Origin: Bacteroidota bacterium
GTDB taxonomy: Bacteria > Bacteroidota > Bacteroidia > Bacteroidales > DTGW01
Length of the DNA: 64,000 bases
Direction of reading: 5' to 3'
Assembly (NCBI GenBank): GCA_029572965.1
Contig: JAKPQD010000273.1
Coordinates: forward strand, 1-64,000
Within the stretch, counting starts at the first letter, position 1; every line of letters begins with the position of its first letter. The notes under the pieces are model-generated. The model was not told where the DNA came from, searched no databases, and was given only the letters and a program-made list of their open reading frames with translations. Made by a program: the position numbers and the translations under genes. Shown here piece after piece: positions 25,800 to 35,248 of this stretch.

Positions 25800-26888
25800 T
25801 TATCGTGCAGTACAACTCAAACAAGGGTCGAATGAAGCAATGATAGCCGGGGCACTTGCATATTCGTTACCTTTGAATGTCTCAATAAATGCCGGGATAT
25901 TTGAGAATGTTGGAGCTTTGATTTTCAAACGTTCCAAAATCTGGGTCTTGTTCCCTTTAGCATAGTGGAAAAGTTCCCCACGAGGAGCTTCCAGACGTAC
26001 AACAGCTTCACCTTCTGGCATAGCTTTAGTTTCTGTAATGATATCTCCTTCAGGCAAACCGTTAATAACATTTTCAATCATCTGAATTGAATTGTACAAC
26101 TCATGGATACGAACCATGTTACGGGCATGAACGTCGCCTGCATCGCCAAGCACCATATTAAAACCAACTTCTTTCCATGGGAGAAGGTCTTCAGTTTCGT
26201 TACGCACATCAATAGGAACACCTGCAGCACGTGCCAATGGACCTACAGCATTAAGCAGCTTCACGTTTTCACTGCTCAATACTCCAATACCTCTATTTTT
26301 TAAAGAAAGCGAATAGTTGTTTTCAAAAATTTCTCTCAGATCATCGAGTTTTGGCTTGAAATCGTTCAAACGTGCCAATACCATTTGTGCAACCTCTGGG
26401 CGCAAATCGCGGGCAACACCTCCGACTACCGAATAGTCATATTGTACACGGTTCCCGCAAACAGCTTCGAGCAACTCCATCGAAATTTCGCGGTCTTTCA
26501 TAGTTTTCATGAAAAGCGCCTCAAAACCCGAATTTTCAGCTACGTGCGATAAGCACAACAAGTGCGAGTGGATACGATCAAGCTCTAGTACTAAAATACG
26601 AAGGTATTTAGCCCTTTTTGAAAGCTCAAGGTTTAACAGTTTTTCAGCTACCTGTGAGTATGCAGTGGTGTGCGAAATAGAGCAAAGCCCGCAAACACGG
26701 CCAACAACAAAACTTACTTGTCTAAATTTAAACTTAGAGGTACATGCCAGCTCAATGCCCCGGTGAACATAACCCACGTTGGCCTGAACGTCAACAATTT
26801 TTTCGTTTTCTGTAGTGAGCTTAAAATGTAATGGTTCGAGCAACGATATATGTTGCGCCCCAACCGGAATATCATATTGTGTTGCCAT
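25800..26888 (-). CDS. echE: Ech-type [NiFe]-hydrogenase catalytic large subunit (EchE)
   Basis: Group 4 hydrogenase large subunit of 362 residues, homologous to NuoD. The nickel site is intact: GRVCGLCSISH (Cys66, Cys69) and the C-terminal DPCLSC (Cys356, Cys359). These four cysteines distinguish it from complex I NuoD, which lacks them. The chain ends at Arg362, three residues after the last nickel-binding Cys, so there is no C-terminal extension for a maturation protease to remove. It reduces protons or oxidises H2 at the cytoplasmic side. It lies 3 bases after echD. Confidence 0.95.
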   Translation of the reverse strand: MATQYDIPVGAQHISLLEPLHFKLTTENEKIVDVQANVGYVHRGIELACTSKFKFRQVSFVVGRVCGLCSISHTTAYSQVAEKLLNLELSKRAKYLRILVLELDRIHSHLLCLSHVAENSGFEALFMKTMKDREISMELLEAVCGNRVQYDYSVVGGVARDLRPEVAQMVLARLNDFKPKLDDLREIFENNYSLSLKNRGIGVLSSENVKLLNAVGPLARAAGVPIDVRNETEDLLPWKEVGFNMVLGDAGDVHARNMVRIHELYNSIQMIENVINGLPEGDIITETKAMPEGEAVVRLEAPRGELFHYAKGNKTQILERLKIKAPTFSNIPAFIETFKGNEYASAPAIIASFDPCLSCTAR

Positions 26889-26891
26889 AGT

Positions 26892-27242
26892 TTACTTTAC
26901 TTTTCTTAATGGTGAACCTTCAAAATCATCTTCAAGAACAAAACCTTTTTGGGCATTTTCAATATTAACCCCCATAAGGTCAACTAACTCAGCTTCAGCA
27001 ACCCATGCAGAGGCTACTATTGAATTGATAGACGGAATTTGAACTCCGGCATCAGCTTTAGCTGTAAACATTGTTACCTCGCAAGGTTGTGCATAGTCGC
27101 TAAAGAACCACTGTATATCGAGTTGGTTACCACCTAAATCTACAACGTTCATGACTATAAAATGGTGCTCATCCACCTTATAAAAAGCCCCAATATCGGC
27201 CTTCAAAGTTTCGAGCGTTGTTTCTATCTTTTTCATAGACAT
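26892..27242 (-). CDS. echD: Ech-type hydrogenase subunit, NuoC-like (EchD)
   Basis: Small subunit of 116 residues equivalent to the NuoC/30-kDa protein. It has no cysteine motifs and probably has a structural role at the interface of EchC and EchE. The stretch VASAWVAEAELVDLMGVNIE followed by a C-terminal FEGSPLRKVK corresponds to the family's conserved end (ELxDLxGI / H.DLRRILMP in NuoC). Assignment relies partly on its place between echC and echE. A second in-frame ATG two codons in is an equally possible start. Confidence 0.85.
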   Translation of the reverse strand: MSMKKIETTLETLKADIGAFYKVDEHHFIVMNVVDLGGNQLDIQWFFSDYAQPCEVTMFTAKADAGVQIPSINSIVASAWVAEAELVDLMGVNIENAQKGFVLEDDFEGSPLRKVK

Positions 27243-27276
27243 TTGTATTTCAAAAATTTACAAACTTCAAAACAAA

Positions 27277-27792
27277 TCACTTTTTAATGGTCCCGGCCAT
27301 GTGCCGGCGGTTTACCTGTCCGTCTTCTTCTAATGGTGCTACATGAAGAATGTGGCTCTTTTCAATTTCTTTGGTTTTTTGTTCAAGTATTCCAAGAGCA
27401 GTAACTACGCCATCTATAATTTGCTCAGGACGACAAGCACAACCAGGAACATAAACATCTACAGGGATAACCTGATCTACTCCACCTTCAATGTTGTACA
27501 TCGGACGAAATACCCCACCTGTACTGGCACATGAACCACAAGCAATGACTACTTTTGGCTCTGGCATTTGGGCATAAATCTCAACCAGACGTTCACGTGA
27601 ACGTTTGGTTACAGGCCCTGTAATGAGCAGAATATCTGATTGTTTAGGATTACCGGTATTGATAAGCCCAAAACGTTCTACGTCATATTTAGGACAAAGA
27701 CATGCAAGAATTTCGATATCACAACCATTGCAACTTCCGGCATTGTAATGTAATATCCATGGTGATTTTTTACGATAACCGCTGAGTTTCAT
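27277..27792 (-). CDS. echC: Ech-type hydrogenase small subunit (EchC)
   Basis: NuoB-like small subunit of 171 residues that holds the [4Fe-4S] cluster nearest the nickel site. Ligands are visible in CNGCDIEILACL (Cys21, Cys24), IACGSCASTGG and VPGCACRPEQI. The segments DILLITGPVTKRSRE and VDVYVPGC are family signatures. It passes electrons from EchF to EchE. It is 4 bases after echB. Confidence 0.95.
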   Translation of the reverse strand: MKLSGYRKKSPWILHYNAGSCNGCDIEILACLCPKYDVERFGLINTGNPKQSDILLITGPVTKRSRERLVEIYAQMPEPKVVIACGSCASTGGVFRPMYNIEGGVDQVIPVDVYVPGCACRPEQIIDGVVTALGILEQKTKEIEKSHILHVAPLEEDGQVNRRHMAGTIKK

Positions 27793-27796
27793 ATCT

Positions 27797-28636
27797 TTAC
27801 TTTAAGATGGTGAGTAAAAGGTTGATAAATGCTATTGGCAATGCTACATACATACTGAATTTCAGCATCTGTTTGTAGTCCACGCGGGCAGTAGAGTTGT
27901 CAAGGGCATTAATATATAAAAATGTAGCTGCTACTAAACCTAATCCAAGCCAAACGTTGTTTGCTGCAAAAAGGTAAACTAATACATAGCAAAATACATA
28001 GTCAAGCCATTTGGCTGTATATAAGAATTCGAAGAAAATACCCGAATACTCAATCTCAGCGCCACCTGTAATTTCCTGGTGAGCTTCTGCTACGTCAAAA
28101 GGCGATTTTTTGAGCTTAATGGGCAATATTAACAACAATGCAACAAATGCTAAAGGCATTTTTGCAATAAGCGGTGTTGACATACTAAATATTGACGAAA
28201 TCTCAAAGCTACCAGTGGTTAGGTAAACAGAAATAGCAATAAGAATGAGTACTGGCTCGTATGCCAAAGCACTTATGGCTAAACGGTTTGAACCAAGGTG
28301 GCTAAATACTGACCTGGTGCTATAACCGGCAATGATAAGCAATGCCGTGGCCATCAGGTGCAGGTAAATAACCAAAATAAAGTCGCCACCAAAGATTAAA
28401 ACAGCTACTGCAAACCATAATGCTATAAAATGCATAATGCCCAAAAAAGCATGAGCTGAATGAACTATCATAGCCCTTTTATCGACAAGTTTCATAAAAT
28501 CATAAAATGGCTGGAGAATTGGAGGCCCAACACGATGTTGCATGCGTGCTTTTACCTTACGCTCGATACCATATACCAAGCCTCCAATAAATGGAGCCAG
28601 TATAACAATGATGGTACAAATAATGATACTGTTCAT
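27797..28636 (-). CDS. echB: Ech-type hydrogenase membrane subunit, NuoH-like (EchB)
   Basis: Membrane protein of 279 residues with about eight hydrophobic helices. The cytoplasmic loop GIERKVKARMQHRVGPP and the later SPFDVAEAHQEITGGAEIEYSG are conserved in NuoH and EchB. These loops link the hydrogenase arm to the ion-translocating membrane arm. The gene lies between echA and echC in an uninterrupted operon. Confidence 0.95.
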   Translation of the reverse strand: MNSIIICTIIVILAPFIGGLVYGIERKVKARMQHRVGPPILQPFYDFMKLVDKRAMIVHSAHAFLGIMHFIALWFAVAVLIFGGDFILVIYLHLMATALLIIAGYSTRSVFSHLGSNRLAISALAYEPVLILIAISVYLTTGSFEISSIFSMSTPLIAKMPLAFVALLLILPIKLKKSPFDVAEAHQEITGGAEIEYSGIFFEFLYTAKWLDYVFCYVLVYLFAANNVWLGLGLVAATFLYINALDNSTARVDYKQMLKFSMYVALPIAFINLLLTILK

Positions 28637-28661
28637 ATCTATAAAATTTTACATTAACCAA

Positions 28662-30530
28662 TTAAATAATAGCAACGGTAACAATCCCAATGAAGAATAT
28701 AATACCTATTGCAATGAAATATGGAGTAACTTTTTCAGTATTGAAGTAGAATGAAGACAACCTGTATTCGACCTTTTCTCCGCACATATATTCTTTAGCC
28801 CTGTCAGCTCCTTTAAAACGGACAAACATGGCTATTATCATGGTCAAAGGCAAAAACAAGAAAGCCAGGAACAATGGGATGATTGGCAATTGAGCTTCTC
28901 CTATCATCATCGTCAGCTTGCTCCATTGAACGTTAACTGCTAATCCAGTAACATCAGATGCTACCGGGGCAAAGAACCCTCCCATCATAAATGGTAAGCT
29001 GATAATACCAGCAAATATTAAAGCAAGTAAAATGTACATACTTGATGAGAAAAGAATTGGCATGCTTTCAAACTGTACTTTATCTTTTTCACCAGAGCGG
29101 GCAATAATTAACCCCATTACTTTAAAGTAAAGCAATGACATTACAGCACCTCCAATGGCAATTGCACTAATAACAAGAGCCCCGGCAACCTGTGAGTTAC
29201 CAAGACCAGCGCCTATAGTTTCCAAACTAAACCATTTGCCAACAAATGCGCCAAATGGAGGCAGTAACAATGACATAAAACCTACTGCTACTATCAATGA
29301 AGTGAATGGGCCTACTTCGCCAAGTTTGTCCATATCTGAAGCTTTTTTCCAGTGGAATATCCTTTCAATAATACCAGCGTTGAGGAAGAGCATACATTTT
29401 GACAAACCATGGAAGATGATAAGTAAAAGTGCTGCCACTACTGCTACTTCAGAACCTATTGCAGCCATTAAGCACATAAGGCCTAAAAGAGAAATGGTTG
29501 AAAATGCAAGTATCCTTTTAAAGGTATCTTGTGCCAGTGCACTAATAGCTGCTACCAGGAATACAAAAGCCGTTAGGCCTATAATTACCTGCGCTAGCAT
29601 AGTATTGTGAATAGCCGGTGAAATACGTAAGATGACAAATGGCGCAATCTTCACCATTGTTGACGAGTGAAGTAATGCAGAAACAGGGGTCGGAGCAACC
29701 ATTGCTCCAAGCAACCATTTGCTGAAAGGCATTTGAGCTCCTTTAATCAATGCAGCCACTGCCAATAAAGCAAAAGGGAGTAATACACCAACAGTAGGAG
29801 CTTTGGCAATTAGGCTTGAAAAAGTAATTTCACCATAACCCGGCGTAAATACAGCCATAAATATAGCCCCTAAAATAGCAATACCGCCAATTTGGTTCAT
29901 CCAAAGTGCGGTAAGTGCATTGTGTACAGACTCTTCGTCTTTTCTGAAGCTGATAAGCAAGTAAGATGCCAATGTTGTCAGCTCAAAGAACAAGAAGAAA
30001 TATTCGAGGTTATCGGCCGATACTATCAGGTTCATTACCCCAATAAACCACATGATAACAGAAAGAAAAAAGCGCTTGCGATATTCGCTGCAATTCTCCT
30101 CTTCAATATACTCAATAGCAAATGCTGCAATAACACCACTTACAATATTGATGAGCAGGAACATAAATAAACTTAACTTGTCAACTAATATCTGGTTTGC
30201 TTCGTGGTGAGGCATCTTTGTCAATAAAAACAAAACGCCGCCAAGCTGCAGGACACTCATGATACCCACAAGCAAGCTTTTGCGTTGAATGGCTATATAG
30301 CCAAAATATAAAAGCAATATCACATCTGCCCCTGCTATAATAGTGTTTACTATTCCCGGAAGCATGATGCTGATGGTTTCATCTGCCCTAAAATACAGGT
30401 AAACTGAAATCAAAGATAAAATACTTACAGTCGTTACTGTGGCAAATGTCCTCGCTTTACGTGGCAATACCAATAATAATGGGCTCACGAGCAAAGGAAG
30501 AATAAATAAGACTAATACAAGTTGATTCAT
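28662..30530 (-). CDS. echA: Ech-type hydrogenase ion-translocating membrane subunit (EchA)
   Basis: Antiporter-like membrane subunit of 622 residues related to NuoL and MrpA, with roughly 15-16 hydrophobic helices. The conserved core includes ALIKGAQMPFSKWLLGAM (transport-channel lysine) and APTPVSALLHSSTMVK with its broken helix and histidine. It would pump H+ or Na+ when ferredoxin electrons reduce protons, or run in reverse. It is the first gene of echABCDEF. One such antiporter-like subunit only is present, as in classical Ech and unlike Mbh or complex I. Confidence 0.95.
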   Translation of the reverse strand: MNQLVLVLFILPLLVSPLLLVLPRKARTFATVTTVSILSLISVYLYFRADETISIMLPGIVNTIIAGADVILLLYFGYIAIQRKSLLVGIMSVLQLGGVLFLLTKMPHHEANQILVDKLSLFMFLLINIVSGVIAAFAIEYIEEENCSEYRKRFFLSVIMWFIGVMNLIVSADNLEYFFLFFELTTLASYLLISFRKDEESVHNALTALWMNQIGGIAILGAIFMAVFTPGYGEITFSSLIAKAPTVGVLLPFALLAVAALIKGAQMPFSKWLLGAMVAPTPVSALLHSSTMVKIAPFVILRISPAIHNTMLAQVIIGLTAFVFLVAAISALAQDTFKRILAFSTISLLGLMCLMAAIGSEVAVVAALLLIIFHGLSKCMLFLNAGIIERIFHWKKASDMDKLGEVGPFTSLIVAVGFMSLLLPPFGAFVGKWFSLETIGAGLGNSQVAGALVISAIAIGGAVMSLLYFKVMGLIIARSGEKDKVQFESMPILFSSSMYILLALIFAGIISLPFMMGGFFAPVASDVTGLAVNVQWSKLTMMIGEAQLPIIPLFLAFLFLPLTMIIAMFVRFKGADRAKEYMCGEKVEYRLSSFYFNTEKVTPYFIAIGIIFFIGIVTVAII

Positions 30531-30565
30531 AATAGTTTCTTTTTACTTCTGAAATTTAAAGGCGA

Positions 30566-30573
30566 CAAAATTA
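30566..30573 (-). promoter_or_regulatory. Possible -7 element for the ech operon
   Basis: The minus strand reads TAATTTTG, a TAnnTTTG match, about 36 bases before the echA start. No clear TTTG lies 19-20 bases further upstream. Confidence 0.35.
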
Positions 30574-30662
30574 TACAAAAGAATATATTAAGGATAATTT
30601 TTTCTAAACTTTTACTTATTTAGAATCATTATGAAAGACTTGCTGTTATTGATTTCACAGAA

Positions 30663-32087
30663 CTAATGAAAGAGCTCCAACCTCCCGGCATCGAGCCTCA
30701 AAAAAATGAAAAGTAACAAAGTAAAAGCCCACAGCGATGATCCCCCATAACTAAAAAATGGAAGCGGAATGCCTATTACCGGCAATAAACCTATGGTCAT
30801 TCCAACATTGATAAAAACATGAAAAAACAAAATAGAAGCTACCCCGTACCCGTATATTCGGCTAAAAGCCGAACGCTGTCGCTCACTAAGATAGATTATA
30901 CGAACAAGGAGCAAGCCAAAAAGCGCCAAAACAATAAACGAGCCTAAAAACCCCCATTCTTCCCCAACTGTACAAAATATAAAGTCTGTACTTTGTTCGG
31001 GAACAAAATTATATTTTGTTTGCGTGCCTTGTAAAAAACCTTTTCCGAAAAAACCTCCCGATCCTATAGCAATTTTACTCTGGTTAACGTTGTATTCGGC
31101 CCCGCGAGGGTCAGATTCTTTGCCTAATAAAATATTGACCCTTTGCTTCTGATGCGACTCCAAAATATTGTTAAATACAAAGTCTATCGAATAGGTAAAC
31201 CCTATAGCTATAAACATCATAACAGCAACCCAAAAAGCATACGGCACCTTTCGAAAAAATTGATACACCAGTCCACTTATACCGGTAATAATCGAAGCTA
31301 TTAATAATGTCTTGTAATAAGATAATTTTATATGAAATAGTTTGGCTATGATAAATATTAAAAAATATAAGCCAACTAACGTGAATATGAAAATAAGAGT
31401 CTCTTTTGTCCCTTTATTTAATAAGAAAAAGGCTACTACTGCAATAAAAAGTATTACTATTAATACAGTCAACGGTTGTGCTATTAAAGCAAAAACGAAC
31501 AAAAATGCAAGTAAAAAACCAAAAAACAAAAAACCTCCGGGCATGCCTTCGCGGTACAACACAAAAGCAAATGACACAAATACCAGTAATGATCCTACAT
31601 CAGGTTGTAATATTATAAAAGTTGATGGAATGGCAATGATTAGCAATATAGTCATCATTGTTTTTACCTTATCAATCCTTATCTCAAAAGAACTTAAATA
31701 TTTTGCCAATGCCAGACAGGTAGCAGTTTTGGCAAATTCGGTAGGTTGAATCCGCAGCCCTCCAATTTCAAACCAGGCACGGGCCCCATTTACTTCTTTT
31801 CCTAAAAATATTACAGCAATAAGTAATAATATTGTTGCAAGATAAGCAGGATAGGCAAAAAACGAATATATCCGAATATCGATTACTAAAGCTACTATCG
31901 CCAAAAATATAGCTGCCATAATCCATATCATCTGCTTCCCATAACGCATCTGAAAGTCAAAGATATGTTGGTGCTCATCCGAATAAACAGCTGCATATAT
32001 GTTTATCCAACCAATAATAACCAGTGCTAAGTATATCATTACTGTAAACCAGTCGAGGTTATTCCAAACGTTAAATGCCCTTTTCAT
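30663..32087 (-). CDS. rodA: Rod-shape SEDS peptidoglycan glycosyltransferase RodA
   Basis: SEDS-family polymerase of 474 residues with about ten or more helices. The family signature region GLLPVIGIPLPFFSYGGSS near the C-terminus is clear. So are the periplasmic loop with the catalytic Asp context (VPEQSTDFIFCTVGEEWGF) and IKLLLQPDVGS-type text (FIILQPDVGSLLVF). It polymerises lipid II during elongation, working with PBP2. An extra hydrophobic hairpin near residues 200-270 makes it longer than most RodA (about 370-420). Its start overlaps the mrdA stop by 4 bases. Confidence 0.95.
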   Translation of the reverse strand: MKRAFNVWNNLDWFTVMIYLALVIIGWINIYAAVYSDEHQHIFDFQMRYGKQMIWIMAAIFLAIVALVIDIRIYSFFAYPAYLATILLLIAVIFLGKEVNGARAWFEIGGLRIQPTEFAKTATCLALAKYLSSFEIRIDKVKTMMTILLIIAIPSTFIILQPDVGSLLVFVSFAFVLYREGMPGGFLFFGFLLAFLFVFALIAQPLTVLIVILFIAVVAFFLLNKGTKETLIFIFTLVGLYFLIFIIAKLFHIKLSYYKTLLIASIITGISGLVYQFFRKVPYAFWVAVMMFIAIGFTYSIDFVFNNILESHQKQRVNILLGKESDPRGAEYNVNQSKIAIGSGGFFGKGFLQGTQTKYNFVPEQSTDFIFCTVGEEWGFLGSFIVLALFGLLLVRIIYLSERQRSAFSRIYGYGVASILFFHVFINVGMTIGLLPVIGIPLPFFSYGGSSLWAFTLLLFIFLRLDAGRLELFH

Positions 32088-33904
32088 TTTACCGGGTAAT
32101 TAATTCTCTTTGTTTCTAAATACTGCTCATAATAAGGCCTTGAAATTGAATCTGTCAGGTATTTTTCGATCATAAGACTGGCAACAGGAACAGCTATTGT
32201 AGCTCCAAAACCTCCATTTTCAATATATACCGAGATGGCAATCTTGGGATTGTCCTTAGGAGCAAATGCTATAAATATTGAATGGTCTTCACCGTGAGGA
32301 TTTTGAGCTGTACCAGTCTTTCCACATATATCTAAGCCCTTGACCGCAGCACCTGTTGCAGTCCCTCCCCCAGGCCCGTTAACAGCCATGTACATCCCCT
32401 CGATAACAGTATCAAAATACTCAGGATTTATCAACGTTTTATTCTTCTTCAAAAATCGCTGATCAATTGTATCTATACCTTCAATCTGTTTTACCACATG
32501 AGGCACGTAATAATACCCCCGATTGGCAATGGCACATGCTACATTGGCCAATTGTAAAGGCGTCAAACCTATTTCGCCCTGACCTATGCCTAATGATACA
32601 ACTGTAAGAGAATTCCAAGATTTGCGGTAAATCTTGTCGTAATAATTACTGGATGGGATATTTCCTCCTAACTCATTGGCAATGTCGGTATGTATTTTTT
32701 GCCCTAACCCGAAAGACATAATAAGTTTTCGCCAAACATCGTAAGCTTGGTTACGCGGCAGCTTCTGCTCGTCTATAATCTTCCGAAATAATACACTATA
32801 ATAAGCATTACATGAATGTTGAATTGAATGGGGCATATCTAAAGGGCTGGGGTGTACGTGACAGTTTACATGTACAGGGCCAGCAGTATATCCATGATAA
32901 CAACCTATTGTAGTGGAAGGAACTGCAACTCCAGTTTGCAATGCTATCATTGCATTGAGCAGCTTAAATGTAGAGCCTGGAGGGTTTTTTGACATAATAG
33001 CCCTGTAAAACAAAGGGTTAGATTTGTCATTTCGTAAGTCTATAAAGTTTTTGGTACGCTCGCGTCCTACAAGTAAGCTGGGATTATAAGTAGGATTAGA
33101 AACAATAGCCAATATTTCTCCGGTTTTAGGTTCTATAGCTACAATGCTTCCCCTAAAATTCTTAATCAGCTTTTCACCATAAATTTGCAAGTCGGCATCT
33201 ATAGAGCTGACCAGGTTTTTCCCAAGTATAGCAGGCCTGTCAAGCTTCCCATTTTGAAGAGAACCTTTAACCCGGTTGTGTACATCTACAAGTAAAATGT
33301 TAACTCCTTTAACCCCGCGTAAATATTCTTCATACGATTTTTCAAGCCCGCTCATCCCAATATAATCACCCATCTGATAATAATTGTTTTTTTTAATGAT
33401 AGATGAATCAACCTCCCCTACATATCCAAACAAATGTGCTGCTATAGGATATTGATATTGCCGCAAAGTACGCGCCTGAACATAAAAGCCCGGAAACAAG
33501 TAAAGCTTTTCCTGCAACTCAGCGTATGTTGTGTCTGAAACCTGAAAAAGAAAGGGCGAAGATTTATACTTCGAATAGTCCTTAATTTTTTTTAATGTTT
33601 TGTCAACATATTCTTTATTGATGTTAAGTATCTTACAAAAACTGGCAGTATCAAACTCACGCAATTCCTGGGGATTTACCATCAAATCATACGCTGCCTT
33701 GTTGCTAACCAATAGTTTGTGGTGCCGATCATAAATAAGCCCACGTGCAGGATAGATGGTTACGTACCTCTGTGAATTATTTTCAGCAGAATACTTGTAA
33801 GTACTGTCTATTATTTGAATATAAAAAAGTCGGACAAGAAAAATGAGGAAGACGGAAAGGAAAATGCCTGCGATAATATACTGCCGGGTAGAGTATTGGT
33901 TCAT
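32084..33904 (-). CDS. mrdA: Penicillin-binding protein 2 (elongation transpeptidase)
   Basis: Class B PBP of 606 residues. An N-terminal anchor helix (YIIAGIFLSVFLIFLVRLFYI) precedes a dimerisation domain (RGLIYDRHHKLLVSN) and the transpeptidase domain. Active-site motifs are SxxK in PPGSTFKLLNAM, SxN in HSCNAYY and KTGTAQ. It crosslinks peptidoglycan in cell elongation and pairs with RodA, encoded directly downstream. It lies 7 bases after mreD. Confidence 0.96.
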   Translation of the reverse strand: MNQYSTRQYIIAGIFLSVFLIFLVRLFYIQIIDSTYKYSAENNSQRYVTIYPARGLIYDRHHKLLVSNKAAYDLMVNPQELREFDTASFCKILNINKEYVDKTLKKIKDYSKYKSSPFLFQVSDTTYAELQEKLYLFPGFYVQARTLRQYQYPIAAHLFGYVGEVDSSIIKKNNYYQMGDYIGMSGLEKSYEEYLRGVKGVNILLVDVHNRVKGSLQNGKLDRPAILGKNLVSSIDADLQIYGEKLIKNFRGSIVAIEPKTGEILAIVSNPTYNPSLLVGRERTKNFIDLRNDKSNPLFYRAIMSKNPPGSTFKLLNAMIALQTGVAVPSTTIGCYHGYTAGPVHVNCHVHPSPLDMPHSIQHSCNAYYSVLFRKIIDEQKLPRNQAYDVWRKLIMSFGLGQKIHTDIANELGGNIPSSNYYDKIYRKSWNSLTVVSLGIGQGEIGLTPLQLANVACAIANRGYYYVPHVVKQIEGIDTIDQRFLKKNKTLINPEYFDTVIEGMYMAVNGPGGGTATGAAVKGLDICGKTGTAQNPHGEDHSIFIAFAPKDNPKIAISVYIENGGFGATIAVPVASLMIEKYLTDSISRPYYEQYLETKRINYPVK

Positions 33905-33911
33905 ATCCTGC

Positions 33912-34418
33912 TTATTTGCGGAAAATGAAAAATTGACTTACGGTAACCAACGTCAACGTGAATATAGAACTAGCTATTGCCCTGAAAAGCGTTGAAAAGA
34001 AACCATGAAAGGTGGACACTTCTAAAAAAAACAAAAAAATATGGTGGGCCATAATAAGCACAAAGCTATATTTTATAAACCAAGCCAAACCAAAATAACT
34101 AATTCTGGGCAATGTACCAGACTCATATCCATCACGAGGGGCAAACCACTCTAAAATAGTAGGCCTTACTGCGGCAGCAAAGGTGCAGGCTGCAGCATGT
34201 AAACCCGGAGTAAATGAAAAAATGTCTATAATAATACCCAAAACAAATCCAACAAATAACAACATCGATTTTGAGATATCAAAGGGGAGCAACAATAATA
34301 AAAGAACATAAAAATAAGGAATAATAAGCCCATTAAGCTGGATATGGTTAAAAACAAACAATTGTAACAGAATGACTGTAAAAAAAAGAATAATATTTTG
34401 TGTCAATACCCTAATCAT
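33912..34418 (-). CDS. mreD: Rod-shape-determining protein MreD
   Basis: Inner-membrane protein of 168 residues with five or six hydrophobic helices. Sequence is weakly conserved in this family; the identification rests on length, topology (start NIILFFTVILLQLFVFNHI), and placement between mreC and mrdA. The helix DIFSFTPGLHAAACTFAA resembles the conserved MreD region D.xs..pxGxxa. It is part of the elongasome. Its start overlaps the mreC stop by 8 bases. Confidence 0.9.
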   Translation of the reverse strand: MIRVLTQNIILFFTVILLQLFVFNHIQLNGLIIPYFYVLLLLLLPFDISKSMLLFVGFVLGIIIDIFSFTPGLHAAACTFAAAVRPTILEWFAPRDGYESGTLPRISYFGLAWFIKYSFVLIMAHHIFLFFLEVSTFHGFFSTLFRAIASSIFTLTLVTVSQFFIFRK

Positions 34419-35220
34419 TGCTTCCCTTTTTCTGTAATCCTTCTATCTCAGCCCTTGAATTATTCTCAATGATATATACAAAATCAAGCTTTTTATAGTC
34501 AACCGATAGTTTTGTCCGAATATTCAAAAAATTGCCCCCGGTTGAATCCACTTCATCAATCACCCCAACCGGGATATTTTCAGGAAAAATCAACGAATAA
34601 CCACTTGTAACAATGGTGTCGCCAGCTTTAACTTCAGCATGATAAGGGATATCGTGCAGATAGGCATATCGGTAATTTAACCCGTCCCATTCAAACGAAC
34701 CAAAATAACCATTTTTCTTAATCTTTGCACTGACTTTTATTTTGCGGTTCAATACAGAAGCTACCAATGAATAATTTTTACTTACTGATGCTACCAAACC
34801 TACTACTCCCTGATTTGAAATAACAGCCATTTCGGGCTTTACACCATCTTTCGCCCCTTTATCAACAAGAACATAATTATAAGGCTTGTTAACACTGTTG
34901 TCTATCACTCTGGCCCCTATGTAACTGGTAAAATTCACAGCGGTATCTTTGTTTGCTTTCTCTGCTTTAAGCATTTCTATTTGCCTGCGCAGCATCAGAT
35001 TTTCAGCAGACAACTTATTATTTACTTCTTTTAAACCAAAATACTGCCCAATTCTGTGACGTTTGTGCATCAAATAGCCATCAAAGTCCTGGGCAAAAGC
35101 CTGGTACTTTATTTTCTGATATCCATTATTTTGCACAAAAAGCACTAATGCTATAATTTCCAGAAGCAGAAACAACAATACAAACTGATGCTTAATAATA
35201 AAGCGTATAATAGCATTCAT
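34411..35220 (-). CDS. mreC: Rod-shape-determining protein MreC
   Basis: Protein of 269 residues with one N-terminal membrane helix (FVLLFLLLEIIALVLFVQN), a short coiled coil around NKLSAENLMLRRQIEMLKAE, and the periplasmic double beta-barrel domain (VINKGAKDGV-like LVDKGAKDGVKPEMAVI; GVVGLVASVSKNYS). MreC bridges MreB and the periplasmic synthases PBP2 and RodA and activates them. It lies 28 bases after mreB in the same operon. Confidence 0.94.
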   Translation of the reverse strand: MNAIIRFIIKHQFVLLFLLLEIIALVLFVQNNGYQKIKYQAFAQDFDGYLMHKRHRIGQYFGLKEVNNKLSAENLMLRRQIEMLKAEKANKDTAVNFTSYIGARVIDNSVNKPYNYVLVDKGAKDGVKPEMAVISNQGVVGLVASVSKNYSLVASVLNRKIKVSAKIKKNGYFGSFEWDGLNYRYAYLHDIPYHAEVKAGDTIVTSGYSLIFPENIPVGVIDEVDSTGGNFLNIRTKLSVDYKKLDFVYIIENNSRAEIEGLQKKGSND

Positions 35221-35248
35221 ATAAACCTGCCTCTGGATAATAACTTTA

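Noticed and set aside
25340-30530. Complex I (NADH dehydrogenase) or Mbh/Mrp-type hydrogenase
   Set aside because: The large subunit keeps all four nickel cysteines, there is one antiporter subunit only, and no NuoEFG or Mrp subunits; this is the Ech plan.
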